Origin: Metallyticus violacea
Lineage: Eukaryota > Arthropoda > Insecta > Mantodea > Metallyticidae
Length of the DNA stretch: 64,000 nucleotides
Reading direction: 5' to 3'
Assembly (NCBI GenBank): GCA_030762175.1
Contig: CM060838.1
Location: 23,306,001-23,370,000, forward strand
The position numbers and the translations under genes were made by a program. The notes under the pieces are model-generated. The model was not told the DNA's origin, did no database searches, and saw only the letters and a list, made by a program, of their open reading frames with translations. Positions within the stretch are counted from its first letter, which is position 1; the number at the start of each line of letters is the position of its first letter. Below are positions 1-12,596 of the stretch, piece by piece.

Positions 1-748
1 AAAGGAGGAAAAATAATAAAAGAGCCTAAACATTGGTAGTGTGGTAATAAAATTATAGAGAAAGAAATATCTAAATGGTATTTCCTGGAAATACGATCAG
101 AGTCACTTCGGTTTTTAATTTCATCCGAAGGAACGTTGTTCAAAGAAGGGAATAAGAAATCTAAACTACCTTACAGCTACATGGCCAACTTTCTTGAATC
201 AGTTTTGAATACGCGCTTGTCTGTGGGTAAAATCCTCGAAATTTATTACTCTACCCACAAAAAACTTATAAATACGTTCAACCCCTGGTTAATTACTTTT
301 TCAGGCAATATACATAAAAGCTACGCAAGTAGAATAAAAGACTTTTAACATACTACAATCAAAATATGCTTTGGAAGAAGCATTCTATCGTCTACAGCCA
401 TGCATTTGCAGAAACACTGACATGGCAAAAATTTGGCACTATAATCACGTTGCTAACAACACTGTTATCAAAGCTTATTATTTTTATTACTATTCGCATA
501 GCATTTTACATAGGATATTTTCACAACTTACATTAAAATTCCTATTTACATATATAGATTCAATTCTTCAAGTTTAAGAACGTCTCTTGTACTCACATAG
601 GCTTCCAGCAGACAACCGCAGGTTATTACAGATAAAAGAATACCAACACTGAATTCAAATGTGACCTTCCACTGGTTTTTGATGCGGATATAGAACTCTT
701 GTAAAAACGTAAATGCCAGACAAGCTGAGGACAATAAGGATTCGGGCC
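1..748. other. no recognised feature
   Basis: AT-rich sequence. Only short chance frames; no splice-consistent exon or repeat family recognised. Confidence 0.5.
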
Positions 749-760
749 ATCCTCAATCCT

Positions 761-1024
761 ACCATTACGGGTGGCCAAGGTCGTGAGCGGGAGGCCTGGG
801 ATCGAATCCCGCCAGTACCGTGCTCCCTGACGGGGCTTTTTCAGGTTTTCCTCAATCCTCATAAATTGCAAATGCCGGAGAAGACCCTAAACTTAGCCCT
901 GGAACGCTTCCTTACTTAAAAAAAATATCCTTTCCCAATATATCGTTTCATCTCATGTATCATCAGTGTCTACCACCTGTGGTGCCTCAGTAGTAAAAAT
1001 GGGCATTAAACACTATTTAAAAAA
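761..1024 (+). mobile_element. SINE family A copy 1
   Basis: Class II tRNA-like head (GGTGGCCAAGG... box B GGGATCGAATCCCGCC), then the family body (TTTTTCAGGTTTTCCTCAAT, CTAAACTTAG, TGGAACG.TTCCTT, CATCAGTGTC, TGGTGCCTCAGTAGTAAAAA). It ends in A-rich sequence. A perfect 12-bp target-site duplication ATCCTCAATCCT flanks it (749-760 and 1025-1036). The head has lost the TTAAGGCGCGGACT segment present in other copies. Confidence 0.88.
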
Positions 1025-1036
1025 ATCCTCAATCCT

Positions 1037-4000
1037 TCATAGTATTCTTTACTGATCCATTAAACTTTCTTCCTCAAATGCCGCCTTCGGCCTTCCCACT
1101 TCTCGCCAAGGCGGGGTTCGATATCTTTTGAACCACCTCTTTGAAGTTGGGCTATGTTGCAGGCATTGTGTTGTCTATTGTGATTAATTTGTTTCGCAAG
1201 AATTGCAGCAGTGTTATAGGACAAAAACTTTGAAGACAGCAATCAAAGCCCACGCTTAATTCACAATTTATAATTTCTTCCTCTAGCCTCTTGGTGAGCT
1301 CACGACTGGCAAACAGCACGCAATGACAATGCGAGCAATTATTTGTTCCGTGTTGGGACACCAGCTAAGTGACAAGGTTACATGCTTAAAATTCCTTCCG
1401 GTATTTGTTTTTCAAACCGACGCGCCATTCAAACATAATGCCATGCCATTCCGTAGGCAGTTGTGGTCTAGCGCTGCCATAATGAGCTGCTTAAATACCC
1501 CAGTTATATAGTTTGCTAGTACGCACTTATAGGTAAATAGGTAAATTCCATGAAAATAACTTTCTCGCTGTTTAACAAAATATAGTTTCGAGTATGACAT
1601 AAAATAAATGTATTAATTTCATAGTGTAGGTTATTGACACTTTCAAGGTGAACAATTAGCGGTTAATATGCATAAACTTCCCATTCTAGGAGACCAGGCG
1701 AGTTTAACCGAGCAAACCTAAAAGAATGAAGAAAAAGACACATAGCGTTTTAACAAACAAACGAAAGCTGCTATGTTTGTTTTTAGAGCCGTTGTCACAT
1801 TAGTTATAACTTGAAAATCGGCGCTTTCTAAGCATCAGAGCTTTTCCAACAATAAATTCTGTCGACTATTTCACTCATGTGACCTCATTTTAAAATCAAA
1901 CAATGAAACGAAACAAACTTTTGATCAATCACAGACGGATTACGGAGTAAAATTATCGAAAAAAATGATCAAATCCGTTTTACCACCCGACGTACATGTC
2001 TTGCGGTCAGTGTAGTCAACTCTATACCTCCACTATATCATTCCTGAACACGCATACGGACCACTTTTTCTAGAGGCGGTGAGGAGCTACTGATAACAAC
2101 AAAAGCATAGACAATCGACAATCATAAGGGAAAATGGAGGGTTTTGAAAAACGTTATGGTATTGCGTCAAATGTGCAAACTGATCTTATCATTAGGAATT
2201 CCAAGCCGCAGAAAATAAACAAAAATAGAGACACCGTTTGTTATTTTTTTTTTTTTTTCCTCAGTTAGTATTAATCGAACGGAGCGATTGTAAAGTTGAC
2301 ATGTGTCCAATTCAGATTCACGGTTTCTGAATAGTGTACATATTCATAAGTATAACATTTTATACAAGCGTTAATATTCTGTGCGTTAATTTCAAATGTA
2401 TATCTTTTTTATTCTTGTTCTAATCATGAAATAGTCCAAACCCGTGTTTTACTCTTCTCTATTGGCATTACTGACAATCGACAATCGTCTATCACAAGAT
2501 TGCTTGAAAAAGTGAAATACAAATATACAATTACTACCATTTTGTAAGTCAAGATCAGAGGAATTATATTAAAATTCTTATTTCATTCGTGAAACAGTCT
2601 TAATGAATATCACTCGATAATCTCAGACCCTCTCATGATATTGTGAAAATAGCAGAATATTTTCTATCACAAGCTGTGATATTTCTCGAAACATTTATTG
2701 TTATCTATCACTTCCCCCCCCCCAAAAAATGTTTCGTTTTCCTCACCTTTGTTTAACCAAAGGAGATGACACGCTTTTATCAGTTCCGGCGGTTGACCAG
2801 CTACTGCGCTTGCGCGATGCTGCTGTGTGCTACAAATTCTGAAGACTTCGCCCCATTCCATCGAGATTCTAGTGTCTGCTATTCTCCGTTGTTCCTTTCC
2901 TGCATAAAATGAGCAAAACTATGGGTATTACTTATTTGTTATATTATTAAGAATATCTGAGGGTGTCTTAATTAATAAATAAATGAATAAATTATTTATT
3001 TACTATCATTTCCCACCCGATCTCTGTTAACACTAAACATGAACTGAAAGAAATTATAGAGACGTGACGACGCTGTTTTCATGAGCAAACTACGCTGCAC
3101 CTCGTTCCTCAGGTGCACCATATTAACGTAATATAAATAAGTAGCTCGGGGCAAAAGGCTATCAAGGCTTGTCCCGTGCTATAACAACATTAAAAAGATT
3201 AAATCTATTTGCTTCATAATTAATCTATGTCCTCATAGTTAACAGTTTTAAAGAATACAAAGAGAATAAGATGCTTATATGAAGAATTTATCTGTATCAA
3301 AATACAGATTTTCGTTGGAAGAGCTTTTAATATACGGCTACACACCTTCCACCTAGAAGTACCGAAATCGACCCCAGCTGGTGAGGTTTTATGGGGAACA
3401 AAATAAGTCTGTGTAGGTTTCCTTTAATTACCTAATTTTTTTTTCCTATTCATCTTTACTTTCATCTCATACAGAAGATCGAATTAATGAAATAGGCGTT
3501 TATAAAATAACAAATTATAAAATCTAGATCATACTTAATGAATGCGGTGTATATGAGTTGAGAAATTATAAGCACCTAAAATGCTTGATATTTGGGGAAA
3601 AAATCCAATAATCTCATTCGGGTAGAATCCATCTGCATCTTTCCCACCCCCACATACTATAAATACGTACTAATTGCTTATAAAGGTGCATGGTAGTATA
3701 ACAGATAACCTGTACTGACCAAAATACCACGTATTTATAGAGTGGATATCATCACTTCGAAATTAACCGAGTTATCTAAGGAACCTAAATGAAACAACAT
3801 ACATAGTCGTAAAACATAATACAGTTCTTTATTTAACATTCAATGTCAGTAATAATATAACAGAATTTTGGAATACTTTTCATTTAAAATCTTAGCAACG
3901 AATGTGTTAATTTCATCATTATTATTTTTAATGTTTTCTTAATATTTCTGAATGATATAATTGTGATAAGTTAAACTAAAACTGTCTCCATGTAAAACAA

Positions 4001-5228
4001 AAGTAATGACCCTTTAGAGGCAACAAGTGCACCAGAAATAAGATTAGCAATGATGATAAGCTTAAAGAATATAAAACTCAAATAGTAATATCCGAAATGC
4101 AAGGAGTTATTTTTGGTCTGCATCCGCAGCAGAACACAAGTCAAGTCACCGACTACATCGATGAGCAAATTCTGATATTTCTACTTATACTTTTGATATT
4201 TAATATCATGCATACAAGAGTAGTTATATTTCATAATCAATACTAACCTGAGGTTTTCGAAATGCAGTCACATATTTTAATGACATTTGCATTCAGTTAC
4301 AAGCGCTCTGCTTCCGCAATTCTTCCGATTTCGGCCCTGATATATTATCTAAACGCCTCTACAGTATAGGGGTTATACCTGTAGGTTTAATTTTTTTCTC
4401 TATTCTAGTGGTAATATTCAATACACTTCACTAACACACTGTAATTAATAACCCGCCTCTAATAACACAGGACTTAAGTAATACTGATGGCTTAACCGCA
4501 GCTGAGTTCTAATGACGCACAGAAAACAGTGTTTGCTTTCTCAACAGCAAACTACCTGACCATCCACGTGCAGTCAATAGCACGGAAACTCTGTTGTTAT
4601 GACAAGCGACTAGAGGTCGCGGTTTAATGGTGCACTATTTCAAAAATAAAAGCTTTACATGCAAATAGCAGTTAAAAGCTGAAAAAAACTATATATTTAT
4701 ACCTTTAGCAACATTGCTATATGGACAAGAGCTCTGAACACTATTAATAAAAGAAAAGACAAAAAAATTGAGAGTACCAACCTGAGAGTTGTAGAACGCA
4801 TATGTTATCCTTCAACACTCAGCAAACTAAGCGAACATAGGCGTGACAAATTTATTATTTTTTATTTAATTATGAAAATTTATAAAGTAGAATGCCCTAA
4901 AACTTCAGAGTTGTAAACTTTCAGAGAGGGGAGAGCAAGGCATAAGAAATTAAGAGCTGGCAAAACATTTATAACAAAGGGACAAACTTATCTGTTAAAT
5001 ACTGAATTAGTTTGTTGTCAATTATCATAACCTTCCTTCTCTTCTATTTATTAAATACTTATAAAAGCACATTTTATTCATAACTAATTTTTATGAAATA
5101 ATTTGGTCACCGAATATGTAGTTATTCACAAGTTATTGGCTATAGAAAAATAAACGCATTTCAAAATAATGTTATTTATTAAATATAATCATACTTTAAC
5201 TCTATGTATTTATCAAAAAATACCTTGA
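1037..5228. other. no recognised feature
   Basis: About 4.2 kb without a supportable gene. A small palindrome ATCACAAGCTGTGAT lies near 2666. ACAATCGACAATC occurs at about 2110 and again at about 2472. The segment 1080-1230 is locally CpG-rich (GGCGGGGTTCGATATC), resembling a worn tRNA box B, but there is no partner box. Confidence 0.5.
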
Positions 5229-5503
5229 ACGCTATGGTTGGCCGAGGTCGTTAAGGCGCGGACTCGTGAGCGGGAGGTCTGGGGTTCGAATCCCGCCAGG
5301 ACCGTCCTCCCTGACTTTTTTTTTCAGGTTTTCCTCAGTCCTCATAACTGGCAAATGCCGGTTAGGTGCCCTAAACTTAGGCCTGGAACGTTTCCTTCCT
5401 TAAAAAGTCCTTTCCCAGTATATCAATTCATGTACCACCAGTGTTCACCGCCTATGGTGCCTGAGTAGAAAAACGGGCGTTAAACACACACACAAAAAAA
5501 AAT
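5229..5503 (+). mobile_element. SINE family A copy 2
   Basis: Best-preserved head of the family: GTTGGCCGAGGTCGTTAAGG (box A) and GGGGTTCGAATCCCGCC (box B). The long spacer between them resembles the variable arm of Leu/Ser tRNAs. The standard family A body follows, ending TAAACACACACACA then poly-A. No clean target-site duplication seen. Confidence 0.88.
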
Positions 5504-5724
5504 CCATAAAGCAATTCTAAGACTCTACCGCAAGTCATTTACCCATATTTACCTCTTTATTCCATAGTAGACCTCAATGGTCTCGGGGTAGTGCGCGATA
5601 ATTTTTCAGGACGCAAAAATGTATGGCGCAGGACCTTCAGGAGAGACTTTAACCATGGGTCCTATGTCCTATATTTGCGGCATGCTAAAGAATTGAAAAA
5701 ATCTGGACTAATTTCCATTTTCTT

Positions 5725-6099
5725 AGTTTTCTACTAGATGGTAAAAGGAGATGGTAGGCTTACCCTCTTTAGGAAAACTAGTGTAAAAAAAATGTTCCTT
5801 GGTTGCTGTTATATTGGACTGTTTGGGAGTACACTTCGGTAATTTAGCCTTGCTCAGCGTTTTGTTGTTTGTACCCAAGTCCCAATAGGAACACCTCCGG
5901 GAGGAAGGAATGAGGCGAGAGAGACACCGGGAAATCAGGTTCCACGGGAAGTGATGTGCGGGCGAAGATGGGGTCCTTAACATGTTTCCAGATATAATAC
6001 CCCGATGCTGATGGAGACCCCCAAGTCCCTCTGAAGGTTCATTTCCATACCAGACGCCGGGTCAGGAATCTTTACAAAGCGCAAGCCACTGTCATGCCG
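5725..6099 (-). repeat. dispersed repeat family C, copy 1
   Basis: On the minus strand shares with the other copies, in order: GTGGCTTGCGCTTTGTAAAG, ATATCTGGAAACAT, GGACCCC.TCT, CCCGGTGTCTCTCTCGCCTC, TTCCTCCCGGAGG, GAGCAAGGCT. Part of it is open for 86 codons, but the frame is not conserved among copies. Nature unknown. Confidence 0.75.
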
Positions 6100-6101
6100 T
6101 C

Positions 6102-6179
6102 TATTTATTTGTTTTAATTTACGGACTCTCTTTAACATCTCAGGTCATTAGCGTCTCATTCAATACATGGCGTGAAATG
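6102..6179 (-). mobile_element. SINE family B 3'-tail fragment
   Basis: Contains CTCTTTAACATCTCAGGTCA then TTAGCGTCTCATTCAATAC and GGCGTGAAA, the reverse of the family B tail. Cut off after about 78 bases, just before a plus-strand family B copy. Confidence 0.7.
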
Positions 6180-6201
6180 ACTAATCAGTTTACCTGACGA
6201 G

Positions 6202-6496
6202 TCGGTCCTGGGAGTGTAGTGGTAACCATACTTGCCTTCTAAACCCAAGATCGCGGGTTCAAAACCGGCCAGGATCGATGGATTTTTGGGCGTAAAAATC
6301 CTAAGTATGGCTTCCTTCGGAAGGGAAGTAAAGCCGTAGGTCCCATGTCGCACATTTACGGCACGAAAAAGAACCTCAAGCCTGAAAGAAGAGACCTCTG
6401 AGCAAAATTTGTCGACCGTTTCACGCCCTGGATTGAATGGTACGCTGATGATCTGAGCTGTTAAAGAGCGTTCGTAAGTATATTAAATCAACAATC
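6202..6496 (+). mobile_element. SINE family B copy 1
   Basis: tRNA-like head TCGGTCCTGGGAGTGTAGTG with box B GCGGGTTCAAAACCGGCC, resembling Glu/Asp-type tRNAs. The body shared by all copies follows: TTTTTGGGCGTAAAAATCCT, CTTCCTTCGGAAGGGAAGTA, CATTTACGGCACG, GAGCAAAATTTGTCG, CGCTGATGA, TTAAAGAGCGT. The tail is AAATCAACAATCA. AGTTTAC near both ends may be a duplication remnant. Confidence 0.88.
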
Positions 6497-6621
6497 AATA
6501 GTTTACGTGCCGTAAAACTACCACACGGGACAAGGCCGGAAACTTATGCACTTAGCCTCGTACATTGTGGGCACTTTACTCACAATCAGAAGCTTCTTCA
6601 AGTCATTGTCATCAAAATAAG

Positions 6622-6662
6622 TTAATTTAAGGACGCTTTTTAACATCTCAGGTCATCAGCGT
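6622..6662 (-). mobile_element. SINE family B 3'-tail fragment
   Basis: GGACGC then TTTTTAACATCTCAGGTCAT and CAGCGT: the reverse of the family B tail, about 40 bases, immediately before the next plus-strand copy. Confidence 0.7.
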
Positions 6663-6671
6663 ATCAAAATG

Positions 6672-6968
6672 TCGGTCCTGGTGGTGTAGTGGTTACCATG
6701 TTTGCTTCCTAAACCCAAAACGCGGGTTCGAACCCGGCCAGGACCGATGGATTTTTTCGGGCGTAAAAATCCTAAGTATGGCTTCCTTCGGAAGGGAAGT
6801 AAAGCCATGGGTCTCGTGTCGTACATTTGCGGCACGAAAAAGAACCTCAAGCTTGAAAGAGAGGCCTCTGAGCAAAATTTGTCGGCCGTTTCACGCCCTG
6901 AGTTGAAGGGGACGCTGATGACCTGAGCTGTTAAAGAGCGTCCTTAAATAAATCAATCAAAAAAAAAA
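6672..6968 (+). mobile_element. SINE family B copy 2
   Basis: Complete head (TCGGTCCTGGTGGTGTAGTG, box B GCGGGTTCGAACCCGGCC), full body, and tail AAATAAATCAATCAAAAAAA. An 11-bp duplication GTATCAAARTG flanks it (6661-6671, 6969-6979), one mismatch. Confidence 0.92.
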
Positions 6969-6979
6969 GTATCAAAGTG

Positions 6980-9032
6980 AATACACTAAAAGTTTAATAT
7001 AAGCACTAACAATGCACGTTGTTGTGCAACGAAGGTTGAAAGTGAGGAACACTGTAACAGCGGCAGAATTGTAGAGGTCAGAGGTACTTTGCGACTGAGA
7101 AAGTTATCTGTGACCTTCTGCAAAGAAAGAATGTCTTTCAGCTACCTTGGGGACCCAACAGGCGACCTCGATCAACGCTGCCATCTGTGCAACTCACCTC
7201 TCTCAATTTACGTAATTTTCAGACGCCACAGTTGGTGCTTATTTTGTTATATAGTTCTAATGTCCCCAGCATCAGACCTATCTCGAGGAGGCTAAGAGAA
7301 TGTAGATTGATAAATAAACTCCTAATAACTCTGGGAAAACATTTTAATCATATCTTATATAGAAAGCAAAATATAGAATATCATAATATGGCTGAAGTAC
7401 ATTATAATCACCAAAAACCATAAGGTTTTAAAGTACACGATGATGCTCTGGGGAAACGTTGATTTTGTAAAGTTAAAACTTTTACACAATTCTGTAGCAT
7501 CTGACATTAGATTTCATTATGACTTTGCTTTCATGTGTCCTTGATTACCTATAATCATATGTCAATACATTATGTATTGAAATTCAAAACATTATACAAT
7601 TTTTATTAATATACTTTAATTTTCTGCCTATTTTGTTTCCCGAAAGAACTTTAACCTACAATTGTAAATAAAAAGGTTATTATTAAATTGGCATACATTA
7701 AGAACAAAATAATTGTTTACTCCGGTGTTTAAATGTTATGGTATTCATCGTTTGACACATTCAGATAACCTGCTTTTCTATTCCAGGCCATGAAGATCAA
7801 GGTTTCTGTGCAATTTCCATGGATTAACGTTGTAGGCCATCCCAGAATTCTGAAAAAATATTTAATTTTCCTTTGCAGAGAAAATTGCCTTCCAAAATCC
7901 TTATGGAAAGAACTTCTGTTAACGTAGCTTTATGCACTGTCAGGTTTCTTACTTGATAATAATTAGCACTACATTCATAACCTTTTGCTTTATTAATGAG
8001 TTTAATGAAGTTAGAGTTTCAGAAATCTTAATTATAATAAATATTTAACCACTCTTGTCTTCTAAATAATTTAACATCGATATCTGAAGAAATAAGTGAT
8101 AGTGGTGTGGCACCAACTTTTTACAGTATTTGTCCATTGTTCTCTAGTACTTATTGTCTTCTTCTTGTTTTTTCTAGCAATTATTTTCCATTGACTTTAA
8201 TTCCTATTTCATGTTTCAAAATCACATTGATATAGTTCATTATCACAAGGTATAACCTCAATTTTTAAAAGCACACTGAACAGAAAAAACAATTGCCAGT
8301 CTAATATGATGCAAAGACCTATAAAAGCTTAACGTATAATAAGAGACAGTGGAAACAGCGATTCTGAAGATTTGTTGGTTTAAATTAAAAGTTCACTTAT
8401 GTACGTTTTAGATATTGAAATAAACATAATATAAAATATAAACATAAATTATATTATTGCTGAGTAACACAGTGCGTTTTATTTAAATTTGGTACATTAT
8501 AATAAATGAAATAAATATTAAATTTGCACATTTCAATTGTCAATGTTTATTACAAATATCTATGTAAATTGATGTAATGGTACTTTATTGTGATTTGTTT
8601 TAAAAATGTTTCTTCCATAAAGGTAATATGGCTTTCTGTTTTCCTCATTCCTTAAATGCACGTTGAAATCTCCAGCCAATATTACTAGTATAGTCAAATC
8701 CTTTGTACTGCCTAAACTATTTGAGATAAATAAGATCTAAAGACAGAGTTGAATTTCTCAAGAATTAGCACATATTTCATGTATAGTACGTCCAGTTTCA
8801 TATCTTACGATTTTGATAGGTGGATGCATTAGACGTTAATAAATATTGTTTATAAAAATCAAAATTAATATAAAACTAATGCAATTACAATAACTACATT
8901 ACACATTCTTAAACGTCTACATTTACTGGTTGTTTTACATATAAAATGTATTGCTAAAACACTAAACTGAATAACAATTAAATGTTTTTTACACTTTTCG
9001 CCCATAAAAAAACTGTTCAGAGCATTAAATCC
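6980..9032. other. no recognised feature
   Basis: AT-rich, gene-free by eye; 7090-7290 is locally more GC-rich but its short frames show no domain. Confidence 0.5.

Positions 9033-9083
<51 letters not shown>
9033..9083. repeat. TA dinucleotide microsatellite
   Basis: About 25 uninterrupted TA units. It gives rise to a spurious Tyr-Ile frame on the minus strand. Confidence 0.98.
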
Positions 9084-9084
<1 letters not shown>

Positions 9085-9739
9085 CGTAATATATTCATGA
9101 AAAAAGTTATTTCTGGTGTTCATTTACGTACTATAAATAATGCATTAATTCTTATGTTGGCAACACTAACAAGTGAGCGGCGCAAAATACGAAAGCTTTT
9201 GTGCTTTGCACCTAAATTTTTTAAAGGGAAGTATAAGATACCCAGCGCTAAAACTGCTCCTGGGTGCACCAAATATGAGCCATAGAATGAATAAAGTAGA
9301 CGCTATAAACAGAAAATAAGTTAAAAGGAAAGTTTTCTTTTTGCTTCTCTCTCTCTGTTTTCTCTTTTCTTTTTGTAAATAAAACAATGTTATTCCTGTG
9401 TGTTTCTATGAAATAGGGTAAGAAATAGATTGATAATAACAAATTAATTAGTGTAAAAGTTATGTACTTTGGAAAATCAAAATAATTTTAATATGCTATT
9501 CCAACTGAATAACATATTATAACAAAGAATGGAAGAAATAAATATCGTGATAAATGGTGAAGAGAATAATCCATGAATATGTAAAAATTAGAAAAAAAAT
9601 GAAAAAATCGTTAAAAGGTTCAATTAGTCGGAATATTAAATTTAATTAATTAATCAATTATGCAAAAGTCAACTTAGACCATTTAGTTAATAATTTGGTA
9701 CAAGTAAAATAATTTCTTTTAGTCTACAATGAAACTTTA
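9084..9739. other. no recognised feature
   Basis: AT-rich; only short low-complexity frames, nothing recognised before the family C repeat. Confidence 0.5.
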
Positions 9740-10115
9740 ACGTTACTGTTGGATTGGATTGTTATGGATGGAGGAGGATAATTCAGTACTTCAGTCTTGC
9801 TCAACAGCTGGCCGTTTGTGTCTACGCCTCCTGTGAGGGCATTCTCTGGGAGGAAGGGATGAGGTAAAGGAGACATCGGGCGGCCAGGATCTAGAGGCAG
9901 TGAGACACAGGCGTAGACGGGGCCTCTAATATTGTTTCCAGATAAAATACCCCTCGCCGGCGGAGGCCTCCCCCGCTCCAAGAAGGTCGAGCTCCTCAGA
10001 AGTGCCGCTTTCATACCAAGGGCAGAAACCTTTTCAAAGCACAGCCACCGTGACTTCGCTCCAGTCCACCTCGCCCTGGCGCTTTTATCCTGCAACAGAA
10101 CTAACGAAATGAAAT
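9740..10115 (-). repeat. dispersed repeat family C, copy 2 (GC-rich)
   Basis: Best-preserved copy, read on the minus strand: TTCTGTTGCAGGATAAAAGC, GCGAAGTCACGGTGGCTG, AAGGTTTCTGCCCTTGG, TATTTTATCTGGAAACAATA, TTAGAGGCCCCGTCTACGCC, CCGATGTCTCCTTTACCTCA, GAGCAAGACTGAAGTA. CpG-rich against an AT-rich background. It is open for 123 codons on the minus strand, but that frame is not shared with copies 1, 4 or 5, so I do not call a gene. Confidence 0.78.
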
Positions 10116-11054
10116 ATGAAAAGGAAGAGTGGAAAATTAACAGAAAGTAAAGATTCGCCTAAACAACCAGGGGAAACAGTGAATAAACTCAAGGAAGATG
10201 GCCGACTCCAAGGGATTTGTACACAAAATGAAATCTGGATGAATTTCCAATTCAATAGCCTTTAGTGCACAAAGTGTTTCAACTGTGGATAAAAAGTAAA
10301 TATATAAATATATAAACATTAGGGTGGTTGGAAAATAAATCGAACTTTTTGTTTGTATTAGAAATAGTTATTATATAATTGCTTCAGCATTAAAAAAAAA
10401 AGACAAATCATATTTTTTCTTACAACGAGATTATCCCAAATTTTCTTAATGACAACAAAAAATATCCACAGCACTTGATATGTTGATTTCCTAATCGTGT
10501 CTTCGCTAGAAATTGGTCTGAGGTATTTACAGTTTAGTCTACGAGGTCGAACGGTAGGGGAAAAAAAATGAAATTCCGTTCAGAATGCTACAAGAATGTA
10601 ATATAAAGTTATGGGATATGAAGCTAAAAGATTTCAGATGTCACAAACCGCAATAGTCCACGTGTGTGTAATGGTTAAAACTTCCAAAAATGCCCACTCG
10701 GCCTAAACCTTCGTGATTGAGTCTGAGCTTCAAATGCAAAATGTGCCATAGCATTGTGTAGCGATATGACAGGTCCTGGTTTCTTCCACTAAACAGTGCA
10801 TTTGAAATTAAATTAAAACTCTCCGATTTACACATAAACCCTGCAAAACAACCTCGCTCTATTGTAATACTACTTTATGGGGTATGTAATGCACAATGTA
10901 CTATAAAAGCTGTTGGGGAAATGAGCATAAACTTTGCATTGAACGCTAGGTAGATAACCTTGATCAGATATACAGACAGCTCTAGTTCGCCCAGCCATGC
11001 TTTTCTTGTACCAACAAAAATACTTTACCTCGAGGCACCTTGCCCAAGGCAAAA
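10116..11054. other. no recognised feature
   Basis: Nothing supportable. TAGGGTGGTTGGAAAATAAA at 10320 resembles a transposon terminus of the AGGGTG type, but no second end was found. Confidence 0.45.
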
Positions 11055-11425
11055 ATCATTTTCTTCTCATCCTTATGTTGTAGTTATTTTTTCTTATTCT
11101 TCTCGTTTTGTTCTTGTTCTTTTCTGCCTCCCCCTCTCTCTTCACAAGTCCTTGTTTCTTTCCACATACATTTCCTGTCACTCTTTTTATCTTATCTTTT
11201 TCGATTTCCTTTTTATTCTTCATCTCATATTATTCCTCCTATTTTGTCAATGAAGCCTTGCATCCCCACATACTTTCACATTGGACTCGAATGTTCTTCT
11301 GGTAAATGTTCTCGAATGAAATTAGAACGTATATTACAGAGTATGTTGATAACTTTTCTTGTGCTTCCGAATTTTCCTTCTTCCTTCATTCTATTTTCTT
11401 CTTCTCCTTCTTCCTTGATATTTGG
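11055..11425 (+). repeat. pyrimidine-rich tract 1
   Basis: Long C/T-rich stretch (CTTCTCATCC, CTTTTCTGCCTCCCCCTCTC, TTCTTCTCCTTCTTCC). It produces a 154-codon plus-strand frame rich in Ser/Phe/Leu with no domain, which I treat as chance. A similar but shorter stretch continues at 11720-11880. Confidence 0.7.
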
Positions 11426-12596
11426 GGGGGGAGTTTCTCCTGGATTTATAATTAAAAAATTACCTCCATTAAAAACTATAAGCTATTCATTAGTTTTTTC
11501 ATAGTAACGTAACTTCAAAAAATGTTGAGTTGACTTCCTGGCAGAGTGTGAATATGGCAAGTGAAACTTGTTTGGCTTTACGGTACTAAATGTAGGAGGG
11601 AGTGGGTGGACAGTCAATGGTGGCTGATTTAGTGTCAGTTTGGCAACTCCTTCAGACTTACATCACCAGATTAACGTACAACAGGACTGCTTCGGAAATA
11701 GGCCGGGCTTCCTATGAACTTCCTCTTGCCATCTTCTGGCGCTTATTTTTTTCCTACACCTTCCTTTCCTAACATCTTCTGTTTCTATTCCCTCACCTTC
11801 TTGTAGCATGCCTGGCAGTTATTTCCATTTCCTCCTAGCTGCTAACCAGTTTCTCTGAGAATATATTTTCTCCTTTTCAAAGATTATTTTCTAAAAACTA
11901 GGAAGAGATAAAGTGGATTTATGCCTAAACACTAAATGCATATCAAAAGAATATGAAAAATATAACTATTTTAAAAAATATTTAAATTCCAGAATCAAAA
12001 GCAAAGCATAACTATTTAATCACATGTTAATTATATCATATTATAAAGTTCATTTTGCAAGTGCTTGTTCAATTCTGTGTTTGCTGCAATAACGTTTATC
12101 TTATTTACGAAGTAATTTTAGTTAATATTGCTTCAAGTAAATAACACAATTTTCTCTAAAATCTGAATATAATGACCATTTTAACACTAGGTTATAACCG
12201 TATTTTAATTACCATCATCACAATATTGACCAGTTGCAAAACTGAAAATTTTACACTATTAAGGTTTTAAAAACAACAGCGATAATAATATTTTAGAAGA
12301 AATGAGGATTGGTGGAAAAGAGGGTCAACAGTTTCCCTTTAATCCAATTGTCACCTCTAAAGTTTCAAAATACAGCATTGTAAACAATAAATACGAACAA
12401 AAAACGACTTTTTCTGCAAGATATGCGATACTAAACATTATACAATTTATTCTACTGTACACTGAGGTCTGTTCATGGTAAAAACATAAAAACATTCATC
12501 CAATGACTATGATTAACGCTGTGAAATATGAAAAATCACAAATTTTCCTCTCTAATGATGTGCTATGGATTGTAAAAATGTTTGGCTAAGTTATTA
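11426..12596. other. no recognised feature apart from pyrimidine-rich patches
   Basis: Contains a G-run (TTTGGGGGGGGAG near 11420) and C/T-rich words to about 11880, then plain AT-rich sequence. Confidence 0.5.

Noticed and set aside
5238..5320. Possible true tRNA genes at the heads of SINE A and B copies
   Set aside because: The tRNA-like parts are continuous with SINE bodies, recur many times with the same tails, and contain mismatches and deletions in the stems.
6156..6353. Recurring frame reading GFTSLPKEAILRIFTP in several places
   Set aside because: Translation of the conserved SINE B body; recurrence is due to the repeat, not a protein family.
8865..9098. Tyr-Ile repeat protein frame
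   Set aside because: Produced by the TA microsatellite.
9724..10095. 123-codon minus-strand frame
   Set aside because: Lies within repeat family C; the frame is not preserved in the other copies, so the openness reflects GC-rich composition.
11040..11501. 154-codon plus-strand frame
   Set aside because: Ser/Phe/Leu-rich translation of a pyrimidine tract; no domain, and overlapping frames are equally open.
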